DNA from: Candidatus Cloacimonadota bacterium
GTDB taxonomy: Bacteria; Cloacimonadota; Cloacimonadia; Cloacimonadales; Cloacimonadaceae
NCBI GenBank assembly: GCA_028706475.1
Contig: JAQWBI010000001.1
Coordinates: forward strand, 144,129-208,128
Direction of reading: 5' to 3'
Length of the DNA stretch: 64,000 bases
Of this stretch, positions 8,460 through 16,771 are shown piece after piece; the first letter of the stretch is position 1; the number at the start of each line of letters is the position of its first letter. The notes beneath the pieces were generated by a model. The model was not told the DNA's origin, made no database searches, and was given only the letters and a program-made list of their open reading frames with translations. The position numbers and the translations under genes are program-made.

Positions 8460-8846
8460 TGCCTGGTACAGAGAGGATGAATGGCACTCAGATCATCATT
8501 TTTTGAGGATAACCGGGGTCCCCGCAAAAATTCGAAGCATTTTCGTGGAATGGTTTGAGAAGGGTTTCGGATGTGCTCTGAATGTATGCGGGAAAGCCAA
8601 CGAAAACAAGCCTTGACAAGGAATAGACGATATATGGATGGTTATTTTGTGAAAAAACCCAGAATCTTGCATTGCGAAGTAAAACGACACCGTCAAATAG
8701 CGCCCGAATTATGTTCGGTGTGCCAGCGTGTGTCTAGATGTCGTGCCTTCAGATTCTGGTATAGTAGTCATCAAACCCAATATCTTAGTTTTGTACTGGA
8801 TATTGTAACAAGATTCCCCGAAAAATACACACTGGAGGTGGAGTTC
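8449..8846. other. Gene-poor stretch with a small hairpin repeat
   Basis: About 400 bp without a convincing gene. An open frame continues upstream of the 8847 start, but its composition (Arg, Cys and His rich, no ribosome site) looks non-coding. It contains the flank of dyad B and a hairpin-like block at 8519-8560 that resembles 63645-63683. A GGAGGTG ribosome site at 8834 marks the next gene. I see no clear promoter. Confidence 0.6.
8519..8560 (+). repeat. Small hairpin repeat, family 2 copy 1
   Basis: CGAAGCATTTTCGTGGAATGG and its left flank TCCCCGCAAAAATT match TCTCCACGGAAATG / CGAAGCGTTTTCGTAGAGTGG at 63645-63683 at most positions. Both copies can fold back through the AAAAT...ATTTT arms. 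Intergenic in both places. Confidence 0.55.
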
Positions 8847-9158
8847 ATGGCAGAGAAACAACAATTTGTGCAGATCGTGGATATGGCGAGCGGCAAGATT
8901 GATCGGATCGTGAACCTCAATGAAATCGACGCAATGAGCGCAGAAGAGAAGCTAGCGCTCAGCAAAGAGAAAAATCTCTTTATCGTAACTCATCGTTTGC
9001 AACCTATTGTGAAGGTTGAGATGAAGAAATCTATTATCGATAGCCCCATGCAATTTGACTCTGTGACACGCGCGGAGAGTGAAGAGAAAGCTACAGCAGA
9101 GCCGAAGATAAAGCCAGAACCGCAAAACAGCAGTAAGGGCCGCAATAAGAAAGTTTAA
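8847..9158 (+). CDS. Small hypothetical protein, charged tail
   Basis: 103 aa, not recognised. The ATG at 8847 is chosen because GGAGGTG lies six bases before it; the frame is open further upstream but without a plausible start. The N-terminal half (QFVQIVDMASGKIDRIVNLNEIDAMSAEEKLALSKEKNLFIVTHR) could be a small compact fold. The C-terminal third is Lys/Glu/Pro rich and probably disordered. There is no signal peptide or membrane segment. It is followed by a 134-bp gap and then another small protein. Confidence 0.7.
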   Translation: MAEKQQFVQIVDMASGKIDRIVNLNEIDAMSAEEKLALSKEKNLFIVTHRLQPIVKVEMKKSIIDSPMQFDSVTRAESEEKATAEPKIKPEPQNSSKGRNKKV

Positions 9159-9292
9159 GCCTTTATCTCTACGCTCACGAAAAAAAGCTTTTACAAATTT
9201 GCGCTATCCAAAATAGTGGCACAAACTGACAGAATTGCCGCAGTTAAGCTGGCCATTGTGTCAGTAATGGCATCTCAAAGAAGGAGATATGT

Positions 9293-9655
9293 ATGTTTAC
9301 ATTGGAAGAAAAGCACCTGGATGTGGCGAAGAAAATAGCCCTGGATCATCGTAAGAAAAAACGCTGTGACGAGTGTTATGATCGCGGATGGATCGGAGTA
9401 TCTGAGCAAAACCTGCTGATACTTTGCCATCGCTGCGTGGACATTGATGCCGCTATGGAAGATTGGAAACAGTATGTAAGCGAACACGAAGAATTGAAAG
9501 AGCATTTTAGCGAGCTGTTTGAAGAAAACGCTGAAACCGAAACCGCAGAAGAACATCCCGCACAACAAGCATATGAACACAAAAAAGCCCATCCCGTAGG
9601 CAAAACAGCCTATGTGCCGGGTCCTAAAAGAACAGGAAGAGCAAAGAAAATCTAA
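9293..9655 (+). CDS. Small zinc-ribbon-like protein upstream of ileS
   Basis: 120 aa, not assigned to a family. Two CxxC pairs (CDEC near residue 25 and CHRC near 45), the first in a DnaJ-like setting CDECYDRGWIG, suggest one bound zinc. The middle is acidic (EEHEELKEHFSELFEENAETETAEE) and the end is basic. The AAGGAGAT ribosome site is strong. The stop is only 3 bp before the ileS start, so the two are co-transcribed; any functional link to isoleucylation is speculative. Confidence 0.75.
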   Translation: MFTLEEKHLDVAKKIALDHRKKKRCDECYDRGWIGVSEQNLLILCHRCVDIDAAMEDWKQYVSEHEELKEHFSELFEENAETETAEEHPAQQAYEHKKAHPVGKTAYVPGPKRTGRAKKI

Positions 9656-9658
9656 GCA

Positions 9659-12600
9659 ATGTATAAAAGTATAGACCTCAAAGAAAATCCCCGTGATTTG
9701 GAAGCCCGGGTGCGCACCTTTTGGACACAGCACAATACCGCGCAAAAAAGCATAGATTGCCGCGAAGGCAATCCCCAGTTCATATTTTATGAAGGCCCAC
9801 CTACGGCAAATGGCAAACCCGGTATCCACCATGTCATGGCACGAACCTTGAAAGACGTGGTCTGCCGCTACAAAACTATGACCGGTTTTCAAGTGAAACG
9901 CAAAGCCGGCTGGGATACCCATGGCTTGCCCGTGGAGATCGAAGTAGAAAAAATGCTGGGTCTGGAAGATAAAAAAGCCATCGAAGCATACGGTTTGGAA
10001 GCATTTTGTAAAGAGTGCCGCAATTCCGTGTTCGCTTACGAAAAGCTCTGGCGTAAAATGACCGAGCTGATGGCCTATTGGATAGATCTGGATAACCCCT
10101 ACATCACCCTGGACAACAACTATATAGAGTCCGTCTGGTGGATATTGAACAACTTTTTCCAGCGCGATCTGATCTTCAAGGAACACAAGATTGTGCCATA
10201 TTGCCCTTCCTGCGGTACCCCGCTTTCTTCTCATGAAGTGGCGCAAGGGTACAAGGATGTGGAAGATCCCTCTGTGTATGTGCGTTTCAAAGCTTTGGAC
10301 GAAGACAATACATACTACCTGGCCTGGACCACCACGCCATGGACGCTAATCTCAAATGTGGCTCTGGCAGTGCATCCGGATGAAGATTATGTTTTAGTGA
10401 CGCATCATCAGCAAAACTTGTATCTGGCAGAAGCGCGTCTTGGGGTATTGGATGGCGAATATGAGGTCATCAAGCGACTGAAGGGCAAGGATCTGGAACG
10501 TCGCCGTTATGAACCGCTCTTCCGCTTTGTGCCTGTGAATAAGGACGCCTGGTTTATTGGTTGTGCGGATTATGTGACTATGAGTGACGGCACGGGAATA
10601 GTGCATACTGCACCGGCTTTTGGTGCAGACGACTATTCATTGGGGCAAAAATATGACCTGCCATTTGTGAATCCAGTAAATGGCGAAGGTAAGTTTAACG
10701 AGCAGGTAAGCCCCTGGGCCGGTGTTTTTGTGAAGACTGCCGATAAAGACATCATCCGTAGTCTCAAAGAAAGCGGCAGCCTCTATCGCCGTGAACAGAT
10801 CAAGCACAACTATCCGCATTGCTGGCGCTGCAACAGTCCACTGATCTATTATGCTCGCGAAAGCTGGTATATACGCACCACGCTCTTTAAAGAACAGCTC
10901 TTGGAAGAAAATCGCAAGATAAAGTGGTATCCGTCCTTTGTGGGAGAAAAAAGATTTGGTGATTGGCTGGAGAACAATGTTGACTGGGCGCTATCCCGGG
11001 ATCGTTTTTGGGGAACTCCACTGAATATCTGGGTCTGTGACGATTGCGGTCACAAAAGCTCCGTAGGCTCCCGCAAGGAACTGTGGGAACGGGGAATAAA
11101 AGCCAATGGCGAAGCAGTAAGCGAAGATATGGAACTGCACCGTCCCTACATCGACGAAGTGCTCTTGACCTGCGATAAATGCAGGGGCAAAATGCACCGT
11201 ACTCCGGAAGTGATAGATTGCTGGTTCGACAGCGGCTCCATGCCCTTTGCACAGTGGCACTATCCCTTTGAAAACGCAGATAGATTCGATACTGAGCTCT
11301 TCCCCGCCGACTTCATATCCGAAGGTATAGATCAGACCCGCGGCTGGTTCTATAGCATGCTCACCATTGCTACTCTGCTAAAAGGGAAATCGTCCTTCAA
11401 AAGCTGCCTGGTGAACGACCTCATTCTGGATAAAAAAGGCCAGAAGATGAGTAAAACCCGCGGCAACAGCGTTGATCCCATCCAATTGATGGATGAACAT
11501 GGTGCTGATGCCATCCGCTGGTATTTGCTGGAAGTAAGCCCGCCCTGGGTTCCCACGCGCTTTGACGTGGATGGAGTCCGGGAGATTCAGAGCAAGTTTG
11601 TCGGCACTCTGAAAAACGTCTACTCATTCTATGCCACTTATGCCAATATCGACGGATTTGACGCCTCAAAGTACCCTTCTGACTGGGTTCGTGAGGCAGA
11701 GATAGACCGCTGGATCATATCCCGTCTGCATTCGCTGATAGCAGATGTGCGGGAATACACTGAAATATATGAATTTACAAAGTCTGTGCGTGCAATACAG
11801 GACTTTGTAATAGATGAACTTTCGAACTGGTATGTACGTAGAAGCAGACGCAGATTCTGGAGCTTCGAGCTGGATCAGGACAAAGTGGAGGCGTATCGTA
11901 CACTGTATATGGTACTGGCTGAGACCGCGAAACTGATCGCACCCTTTGTGCCCTATCTCTCCGAAGAGCTGTTCCAAAGTCTTTGTGCCGGGGATAGCGT
12001 GCATCTGGAAGACTATCCCAAAAGCGATAAACGCTACATCAATAAAGCGCTGGAAAGCGATATGCAGGCAGTAATCGATGTAGTATCCTTGGGCAGAACC
12101 GCTCGTGGCGAAGCCAATATCAAGATACGTCAGCCTTTGGGTGAGATGTATGTGTCGGCAAAGCTGCGCGCATCTTTAGACAAAATGCTGCCGCTGGTGC
12201 AAGAAGAAGTGAATATCCATCACATCCGTTATGTGGAAGAAGACAGCGACTTTGTGCAATATGAGTTGAAGCCGCAGTTCAAGGTGATGGGTCCCAAATA
12301 CGGTAAGCAGATGAAAGCCATTGCTACTTTTCTGGAGACTGTGGATGCTGGGCCTGCGTTAAGGGCATTTGCCCGGAATCTGCCCTATGAATTTGAGCTG
12401 GGGGGCCAGAAGATCAGCCTTTTGGAGGAAGACCTCCTGGTTCAGATACGTCCTCGGGAAGGATATCAGTTTGCTACCATGAGGGATATCTTTGTGGCTT
12501 TGGATACATCTTTGAATGAAGAATTGTTGCGGGAAGGGTATGCTCGTGAACTGGTCAATAAGATTCAGTATTCCCGCAAGGATCAAGGCTTTGATATCAT

Positions 12601-12784
12601 GGACCGCATCCAGGTGAAATACTATGCGGATAGCGAAATAGAGGCCGCCATTGCAGAATATAGCGGCTTCATAAAGAGCGAAACCTTGGCAGACGAGATC
12701 TTACTGTCTAAAGATAGTGATCTGCCCTTGATCGATATCAATGGACGGGAGGTCGGACTCTTGGTACTGAAGTCCGGAGCCTGA
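9659..12784 (+). CDS. ileS: Isoleucyl-tRNA synthetase, type 2 (eukaryote-like)
   Basis: Charges tRNA-Ile with isoleucine. 1041 aa. The class I signature is PPTANGKPGIHHVM near residue 55 and the KMSKTRGNS motif near 595. Editing-domain threonines are in WTTTPWTL. Features typical of the eukaryote-like type 2 enzyme are GWDTHGLPVE, CPSCGTPLSSHEVAQGY and the long C-terminal region (VDAGPALRAFARNLPYEFELGG) with no terminal zinc finger. Type 2 enzymes are known in general for reduced sensitivity to pseudomonic acid; that is a family property and was not tested here. Insertion zinc ligands appear as CDDCGHKS and CDKCRGKM. Confidence 0.95.
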   Translation: MYKSIDLKENPRDLEARVRTFWTQHNTAQKSIDCREGNPQFIFYEGPPTANGKPGIHHVMARTLKDVVCRYKTMTGFQVKRKAGWDTHGLPVEIEVEKMLGLEDKKAIEAYGLEAFCKECRNSVFAYEKLWRKMTELMAYWIDLDNPYITLDNNYIESVWWILNNFFQRDLIFKEHKIVPYCPSCGTPLSSHEVAQGYKDVEDPSVYVRFKALDEDNTYYLAWTTTPWTLISNVALAVHPDEDYVLVTHHQQNLYLAEARLGVLDGEYEVIKRLKGKDLERRRYEPLFRFVPVNKDAWFIGCADYVTMSDGTGIVHTAPAFGADDYSLGQKYDLPFVNPVNGEGKFNEQVSPWAGVFVKTADKDIIRSLKESGSLYRREQIKHNYPHCWRCNSPLIYYARESWYIRTTLFKEQLLEENRKIKWYPSFVGEKRFGDWLENNVDWALSRDRFWGTPLNIWVCDDCGHKSSVGSRKELWERGIKANGEAVSEDMELHRPYIDEVLLTCDKCRGKMHRTPEVIDCWFDSGSMPFAQWHYPFENADRFDTELFPADFISEGIDQTRGWFYSMLTIATLLKGKSSFKSCLVNDLILDKKGQKMSKTRGNSVDPIQLMDEHGADAIRWYLLEVSPPWVPTRFDVDGVREIQSKFVGTLKNVYSFYATYANIDGFDASKYPSDWVREAEIDRWIISRLHSLIADVREYTEIYEFTKSVRAIQDFVIDELSNWYVRRSRRRFWSFELDQDKVEAYRTLYMVLAETAKLIAPFVPYLSEELFQSLCAGDSVHLEDYPKSDKRYINKALESDMQAVIDVVSLGRTARGEANIKIRQPLGEMYVSAKLRASLDKMLPLVQEEVNIHHIRYVEEDSDFVQYELKPQFKVMGPKYGKQMKAIATFLETVDAGPALRAFARNLPYEFELGGQKISLLEEDLLVQIRPREGYQFATMRDIFVALDTSLNEELLREGYARELVNKIQYSRKDQGFDIMDRIQVKYYADSEIEAAIAEYSGFIKSETLADEILLSKDSDLPLIDINGREVGLLVLKSGA

Positions 12785-12796
12785 CCGGCAGGATAA

Positions 12797-14824
12797 TTGG
12801 AGGAAATCATCATACATTACTGTATAAACTGTGGTACAAAGATCCCCGAAAAGGCGAAGTTTTGCCCAAACTGCGGTGAGAAGGTAGATCAGTCTGTAGA
12901 GCTAGATGCCGTCTCCAGCGTTGAAGTAAGTAGCGTAGCGCCGGATATCAAGGAAGCCAGGGAGGAAGTGAACACCAATTTCACTCTGCTGGATCCTGGG
13001 GATGAATTCCATTCTTACAAGATTCTGCGCATGATGAACAAGGATTCTGAAGGCATTAAATATATAGCCGAAAAAGACGGTCGTGAATACGTATTGAAGG
13101 TTTTCTACAAATCCAGCTTTCATAATATGCATACCCTAGTGAACCTGCAAATGCGCCTGTCCCGCCTGAACAATCTGAAAGATACCCGTATTGCCAAAGT
13201 GGTGGAAGTAAATCAAAGCCACTCACCGGCATATATGGCGGTGGAATATGTGCACGGAGTGTCTTTGGCAGAGCTGCGGAAATATAATCCGGAACGCATC
13301 ACCGAAAACATGGTGCGAGAACTGGGCTTGAAGCTGATCCAAATCGGGAAAGCCGTGCGGAATCATGGTCTCACCATATCCAGCCTTACCTTGAATGGAG
13401 TAATGGTGAAGGAAGATGGGGAACTGATAATCCTCACCAGCGGCATCCATTATGAAGACGTGGACGAAAGGGAAGATGTTTACATAGTGGCAAAGATCAT
13501 GGCTCAGATTTTGGCTAAAAACCCGGTAATTCAACGGCTGTATGATGAAGACAGGCTGCGCTCAAACAAGTTTATGCCCATTGTGGGCGTAAGTGTGAAC
13601 CTGAACAAAGTTCTGTCTGAGGCCTTGCATCGTAATATTGTTCAACGCTATGGCAGCCTGGAAGAGCTGGAACAGGCAATCGGAAAGTTACCTCCCGTGG
13701 AGGGGGCTGAACTGGTTGTACAGCAGGATACCATGGTTCTGGATACAGGACAGGACTCTACTGCAAGGTCTATGCCGCGTGCCCGTATAGAATATGGATT
13801 TTGGGCCTTGGTGATAGTGGTGATCATAGCCATTGCCATGCTCTTTACCACCAATATTTACACAGTTCTGTTTGGGGCAAAGGGTGATAAACTGCAATAT
13901 ACCGGATTCAGCTTCGGGAGCGATTCTGCCGATGATGACAGCCTGCGTGCCCCAGCGGCAAAGCTTCCGCCGAGGGAAGGACGAAGTCCTGCACAAACCA
14001 CTTATGGAGAGCTGAAAAGGTTCGATGATCAACCCCGAATTGATCCCCGTCGAAGTATTGACACCAGCGTAGAAAGTCCCGCTCCTGCTCCTGTAATCAA
14101 GCCCAAACGCCCCGGAGCGAACTTCGTCTACATAGAGCCCGGAACCTATGGATTTGGCAGATTAAGTGACAATCAGGCCCATAATGTATCGCTATCTGGC
14201 TTCTACATCAGCAAGTACGAACTAACTCAGGCGGAATGGAACCGCTTGATGAAGCCAGCAAAGGTAAGCGAAGTAGGCAATAAACTGCCGGTGGACAATG
14301 TCAGTTGGTTCGATATCGCTATTTTCTGTAATGGCTTGAGTGAAGAACAAGGACTCACACCAGCTTACAAAATCCGCGGTGTGGGCGCTTCCAGAGTGGT
14401 AACCTGCGATTTTGACGCAAACGGCTACCGTCTGCCTACCGAAGCGGAATGGGAATATGCTGCCAAAGCTGGTAAACTCTTCAATTACAGTGGCTCGGAC
14501 GATCCTGAGGACGTGGCATGGTATAGAGATAACTCCGCCGGAAAGCTGCGTCAACCTGGTCTAAAGGACGCAAATGCCTTTGGCCTCTACGATTGCAGCG
14601 GTAATGTATCGGAATGGGTTTGGGATTGGTATGATGCAAATTACATCCGCGCATTGCCCACTTTTGTAAATCCGAATGGGCCTGCCACCGGAACTCAGAA
14701 GACCATCCGCGGTGGCAACGTGATGAACAGCGAAGGTCGCAATCTGAATATCCTCTGGCGTGAAAAAGGAGATCCCAACCGGGGCTATCCCTTCGTGGGC
14801 TTCAGGTTGGCGAGAAGCAAGTAG
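12797..14824 (+). CDS. Zinc-ribbon / pseudokinase / FGE-fold membrane fusion protein
   Basis: 675 aa as drawn. The zinc ribbon CINCG...CPNCG is at 9-28. The kinase-like domain (about 70-295) keeps the ATP-lysine (K101 in EYVLKVF), but the catalytic loop reads HGLTISSLTLNGVMV and the DFG position TSGI, so it is probably a pseudokinase. One membrane segment is near 332-355. A linker follows, then an extracytoplasmic FGE/sulfatase-modifying fold (442-675: FVYIEPGTYGFG, YRLPTEAEWEYAAK, GNVSEWVWDWY, GFRLAR). The two FGE cysteines are missing in GGNVMNSEGRNLNILW, so formylglycine formation is unlikely. The only canonical start is a TTG overlapping the GGAGG site. That site is better placed for ATC 12809 or ATA 12812, which would give a product beginning near HYCINCGTK. 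Confidence 0.8.
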   Translation: MEEIIIHYCINCGTKIPEKAKFCPNCGEKVDQSVELDAVSSVEVSSVAPDIKEAREEVNTNFTLLDPGDEFHSYKILRMMNKDSEGIKYIAEKDGREYVLKVFYKSSFHNMHTLVNLQMRLSRLNNLKDTRIAKVVEVNQSHSPAYMAVEYVHGVSLAELRKYNPERITENMVRELGLKLIQIGKAVRNHGLTISSLTLNGVMVKEDGELIILTSGIHYEDVDEREDVYIVAKIMAQILAKNPVIQRLYDEDRLRSNKFMPIVGVSVNLNKVLSEALHRNIVQRYGSLEELEQAIGKLPPVEGAELVVQQDTMVLDTGQDSTARSMPRARIEYGFWALVIVVIIAIAMLFTTNIYTVLFGAKGDKLQYTGFSFGSDSADDDSLRAPAAKLPPREGRSPAQTTYGELKRFDDQPRIDPRRSIDTSVESPAPAPVIKPKRPGANFVYIEPGTYGFGRLSDNQAHNVSLSGFYISKYELTQAEWNRLMKPAKVSEVGNKLPVDNVSWFDIAIFCNGLSEEQGLTPAYKIRGVGASRVVTCDFDANGYRLPTEAEWEYAAKAGKLFNYSGSDDPEDVAWYRDNSAGKLRQPGLKDANAFGLYDCSGNVSEWVWDWYDANYIRALPTFVNPNGPATGTQKTIRGGNVMNSEGRNLNILWREKGDPNRGYPFVGFRLARSK

Positions 14825-14986
14825 CGCCAGATCGGTTCCGCAGCCGGATCAAGCTCTGTAAACGAGCCGCATGATCGAAGACGCACTATTGTCTGTTCCA
14901 AAAGCAATGCTTGTGCGGTGAAGCGTGACGATCTGAAAAAAGTATTGACAAAAAATTGGGCTTAAAAGAGATTGCTCAAACGGTGT

Positions 14987-15061
14987 TCCGGAATAGCTCA
15001 GCGGTAGAGCGGGTGGCTGTTAACCACTAGGTCGGGGGTTCGAATCCCTCTTCCGGAGCCA
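14987..15061 (+). tRNA. tRNA-Asn (GTT)
   Basis: Full cloverleaf: acceptor TCCGGAA/TTCCGGA, D arm AGCTC...GAGC, anticodon stem GGTGG/CCACT with loop CTGTTAA (anticodon GTT at 15019-15021), T arm GGGGG TTCGAAT CCCTC, discriminator G and an encoded CCA. A TTGACA at 14945 may be its -35, but I see no convincing -10. Confidence 0.96.
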
Positions 15062-15070
15062 GTATAGTTT

Positions 15071-15094
15071 GCCCTCTATTCGGAGGGCGTTTTT
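15071..15094 (+). terminator. Terminator after tRNA-Asn
   Basis: Stem GCCCTC/GAGGGC (15071-15076 with 15083-15088) followed by GTTTTT. Confidence 0.8.
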
Positions 15095-15137
15095 GTGTCT
15101 TGATGTTGTATGCTGTTCTACCTAAACTAGAGTTATG

Positions 15138-15402
15138 TCGAGCTTGGTGTGCTAATCTCCGTATTGCCACAGCGACCGAAGGGAGCTTTTGATCCCTTCT
15201 CTTTCCCTTTGTTCGATGCAGTGTTGAAGCTGATATCAAGCCGTTATGAAGCAGTGATCACTCGATGATAACGGCTTGATATCAGGTTCAAGTATAGATA
15301 AACCAAAGGGGGAATGAAGCTTGTGAATCCTTTGGTAGATTATCTGCCTTTGCGGAGTTTGGGGGCCCAGTAGCAAACGACATTTGTGCCTCAACGAGTC
15401 AA
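15138..15402 (+). repeat. Long intergenic repeat, copy 2 (about 260 bp)
   Basis: Second copy of the repeat at 88-350, in the same orientation, filling the gap between tRNA-Asn and the 3' end of the minus-strand phosphorylase gene. The copies share the CGACCGAAGGGAGC block, the dyad and the AAAGGGGGAATGAAGCTT block, and diverge by point changes and small indels. No coding potential is seen. Confidence 0.8.
15224..15291 (+). repeat. Dyad element, copy C, 52-bp core with extended arms
   Basis: The core is 15232-15283, centred on TGATCA at 15255-15260. Arms read GATATCAAGCCGTTAT and ATAACGGCTTGATATC, pairing perfectly, with one short mismatch block nearer the centre. Outer symmetry adds TTGAA/TTCAA. 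It lies between a plus-strand tRNA and the end of a minus-strand operon, so it is the only copy not upstream of a protein gene. Confidence 0.85.
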
Positions 15403-15448
15403 TAGGTCATGGGATTGATGAGCGGAGATTCTTTTAGGGAGCTACAAA

Positions 15449-16756
15449 CTATCTCAATATATCCAAGATTAGCTTCTCTTTGTCCTTCTTATCCGGCATC
15501 AAGCGATAGGCCTTACGGATCAATTCAGCTACTTCCTTGCCCTTAATCTCGTCATTGGAGTGTACCATACCGATCCGGCTGCCGGCTTCCACGTAATCTC
15601 CGATTTTGGGTTTCAGCAGGGCTCCGGCAGCATAATCCAAACTATCCGTAGTCTGCATTCTGCCGGCTTTGATGCGCACCAACGCATAACCGATGGCTCG
15701 GGAATCGATCTCATGAACGTATCCGCTTTCTGTGGCGATGATGGGGATTTCGTATTTGGCCTGGTCAAAGAGGCTGTAATCCTCACACACTCTGGGATCT
15801 CCGCCTTGGGCAGTGATGATTTCGGCGAATTTTGCCAAAGCACTACCGTCTTTCAGCACTTTATTAATCATCGCTTCGGCTTCGGCATGTTCTTGTGCTT
15901 TTCCAGCTAATACAAGCATTTCCGCTACCAATGCGGTAGTGATCTCGTAAGTATCGTTCAGATGGTTACCTTTCAGATATTCTATGGCTTCGATGGTTTC
16001 CAGAGCATTGCCCACGGCTTCTCCCAAAGGGGAATTCATGTTCGAAAACACCACGGATACCTTTTGTCCAAAGCTTTCTCCAGTAGATTTCAAATGCTCT
16101 GCAAGTTCACGGGCCCGTTTCAGGTTTGGCATGAATGCGCCAGAACCGATCTTGAGATCAATCACCAGATACTTTGTACCTTCAGCGATCTTTTTGCTCA
16201 TGATGCTGGCGGTGATCAGGGCGGGGCTTTCAACGGTGGCGGTAACGTCCCGCAAGGCATAGATACGCTTGTCTGCCGGAACCATGGCAGCGGACTGTCC
16301 CACCAAGGCATAACCGTGTTTCAGCACCAGTGCTTTGAAGTCTTCCATGCTGTATTCGGTGTTGAATCCCGGAATGGCTTCCAGCTTGTCCAGTGTGCCT
16401 CCGGTGTGCCCCAATCCGCGTCCTGAGATCATGGGTACATACAGCCCCAAAGCTGCAGCGATGGGAGCCAGCATCAGGCTTAGTTTGTCGCCTACTCCGC
16501 CGGTAGAATGCTTATCAGCTACGGGCAGGGCACTATCGAAGTAAATGCGTTTTCCGCTATCGATGTAGCTCTGGGTAAGCGCACTAATCTCCTGGGGCAC
16601 CGCACCTTGAAAGTAGAAGCACATCAGCATGGCAGACATCTGATACTCGGAGATATCGCCCTTTAGATAACTCTGGATGAAGAATTGTATCTCGTCAGTA
16701 CTCAATATATGTCCGTCGCGCTTTTTCAGGATCAGTTCTACGGGGTTGAATTGCAT
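15449..16756 (-). CDS. Pyrimidine-nucleoside / thymidine phosphorylase
   Basis: 435 aa. Phosphorolysis of thymidine or uridine to base plus (deoxy)ribose-1-phosphate. Family signatures are KHSTGGVGDK (phosphate site, near residue 82), SGRGLGHTGGTLDKLEAIPG (the family pattern, near 110) and the C-terminal barrel-sandwich ESGYVHEIDSRAIG. The length matches Pdp (about 433) and DeoA (about 440), and the sequence alone does not let me separate them. It is 15 bp downstream of the PhnE-like permease on the same strand and probably co-transcribed, which raises the possibility that the transporter serves nucleoside or phospho-sugar salvage. Confidence 0.93.
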   Translation of the reverse strand: MQFNPVELILKKRDGHILSTDEIQFFIQSYLKGDISEYQMSAMLMCFYFQGAVPQEISALTQSYIDSGKRIYFDSALPVADKHSTGGVGDKLSLMLAPIAAALGLYVPMISGRGLGHTGGTLDKLEAIPGFNTEYSMEDFKALVLKHGYALVGQSAAMVPADKRIYALRDVTATVESPALITASIMSKKIAEGTKYLVIDLKIGSGAFMPNLKRARELAEHLKSTGESFGQKVSVVFSNMNSPLGEAVGNALETIEAIEYLKGNHLNDTYEITTALVAEMLVLAGKAQEHAEAEAMINKVLKDGSALAKFAEIITAQGGDPRVCEDYSLFDQAKYEIPIIATESGYVHEIDSRAIGYALVRIKAGRMQTTDSLDYAAGALLKPKIGDYVEAGSRIGMVHSNDEIKGKEVAELIRKAYRLMPDKKDKEKLILDILR

Positions 16757-16771
16757 CTTAATTCCTTTTCT

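Noticed and set aside
8571..8846. N-terminal extension of the small protein at 8847
   Set aside because: The frame is open, but the extension has poor codon character and no start with a ribosome site, while GGAGGTG marks 8847.
9275..10246. Minus-strand open frame overlapping the 5' part of ileS and the small upstream gene
   Set aside because: It crosses two supported plus-strand genes and the gap between them, is Phe/His rich and has no family match that I can see.
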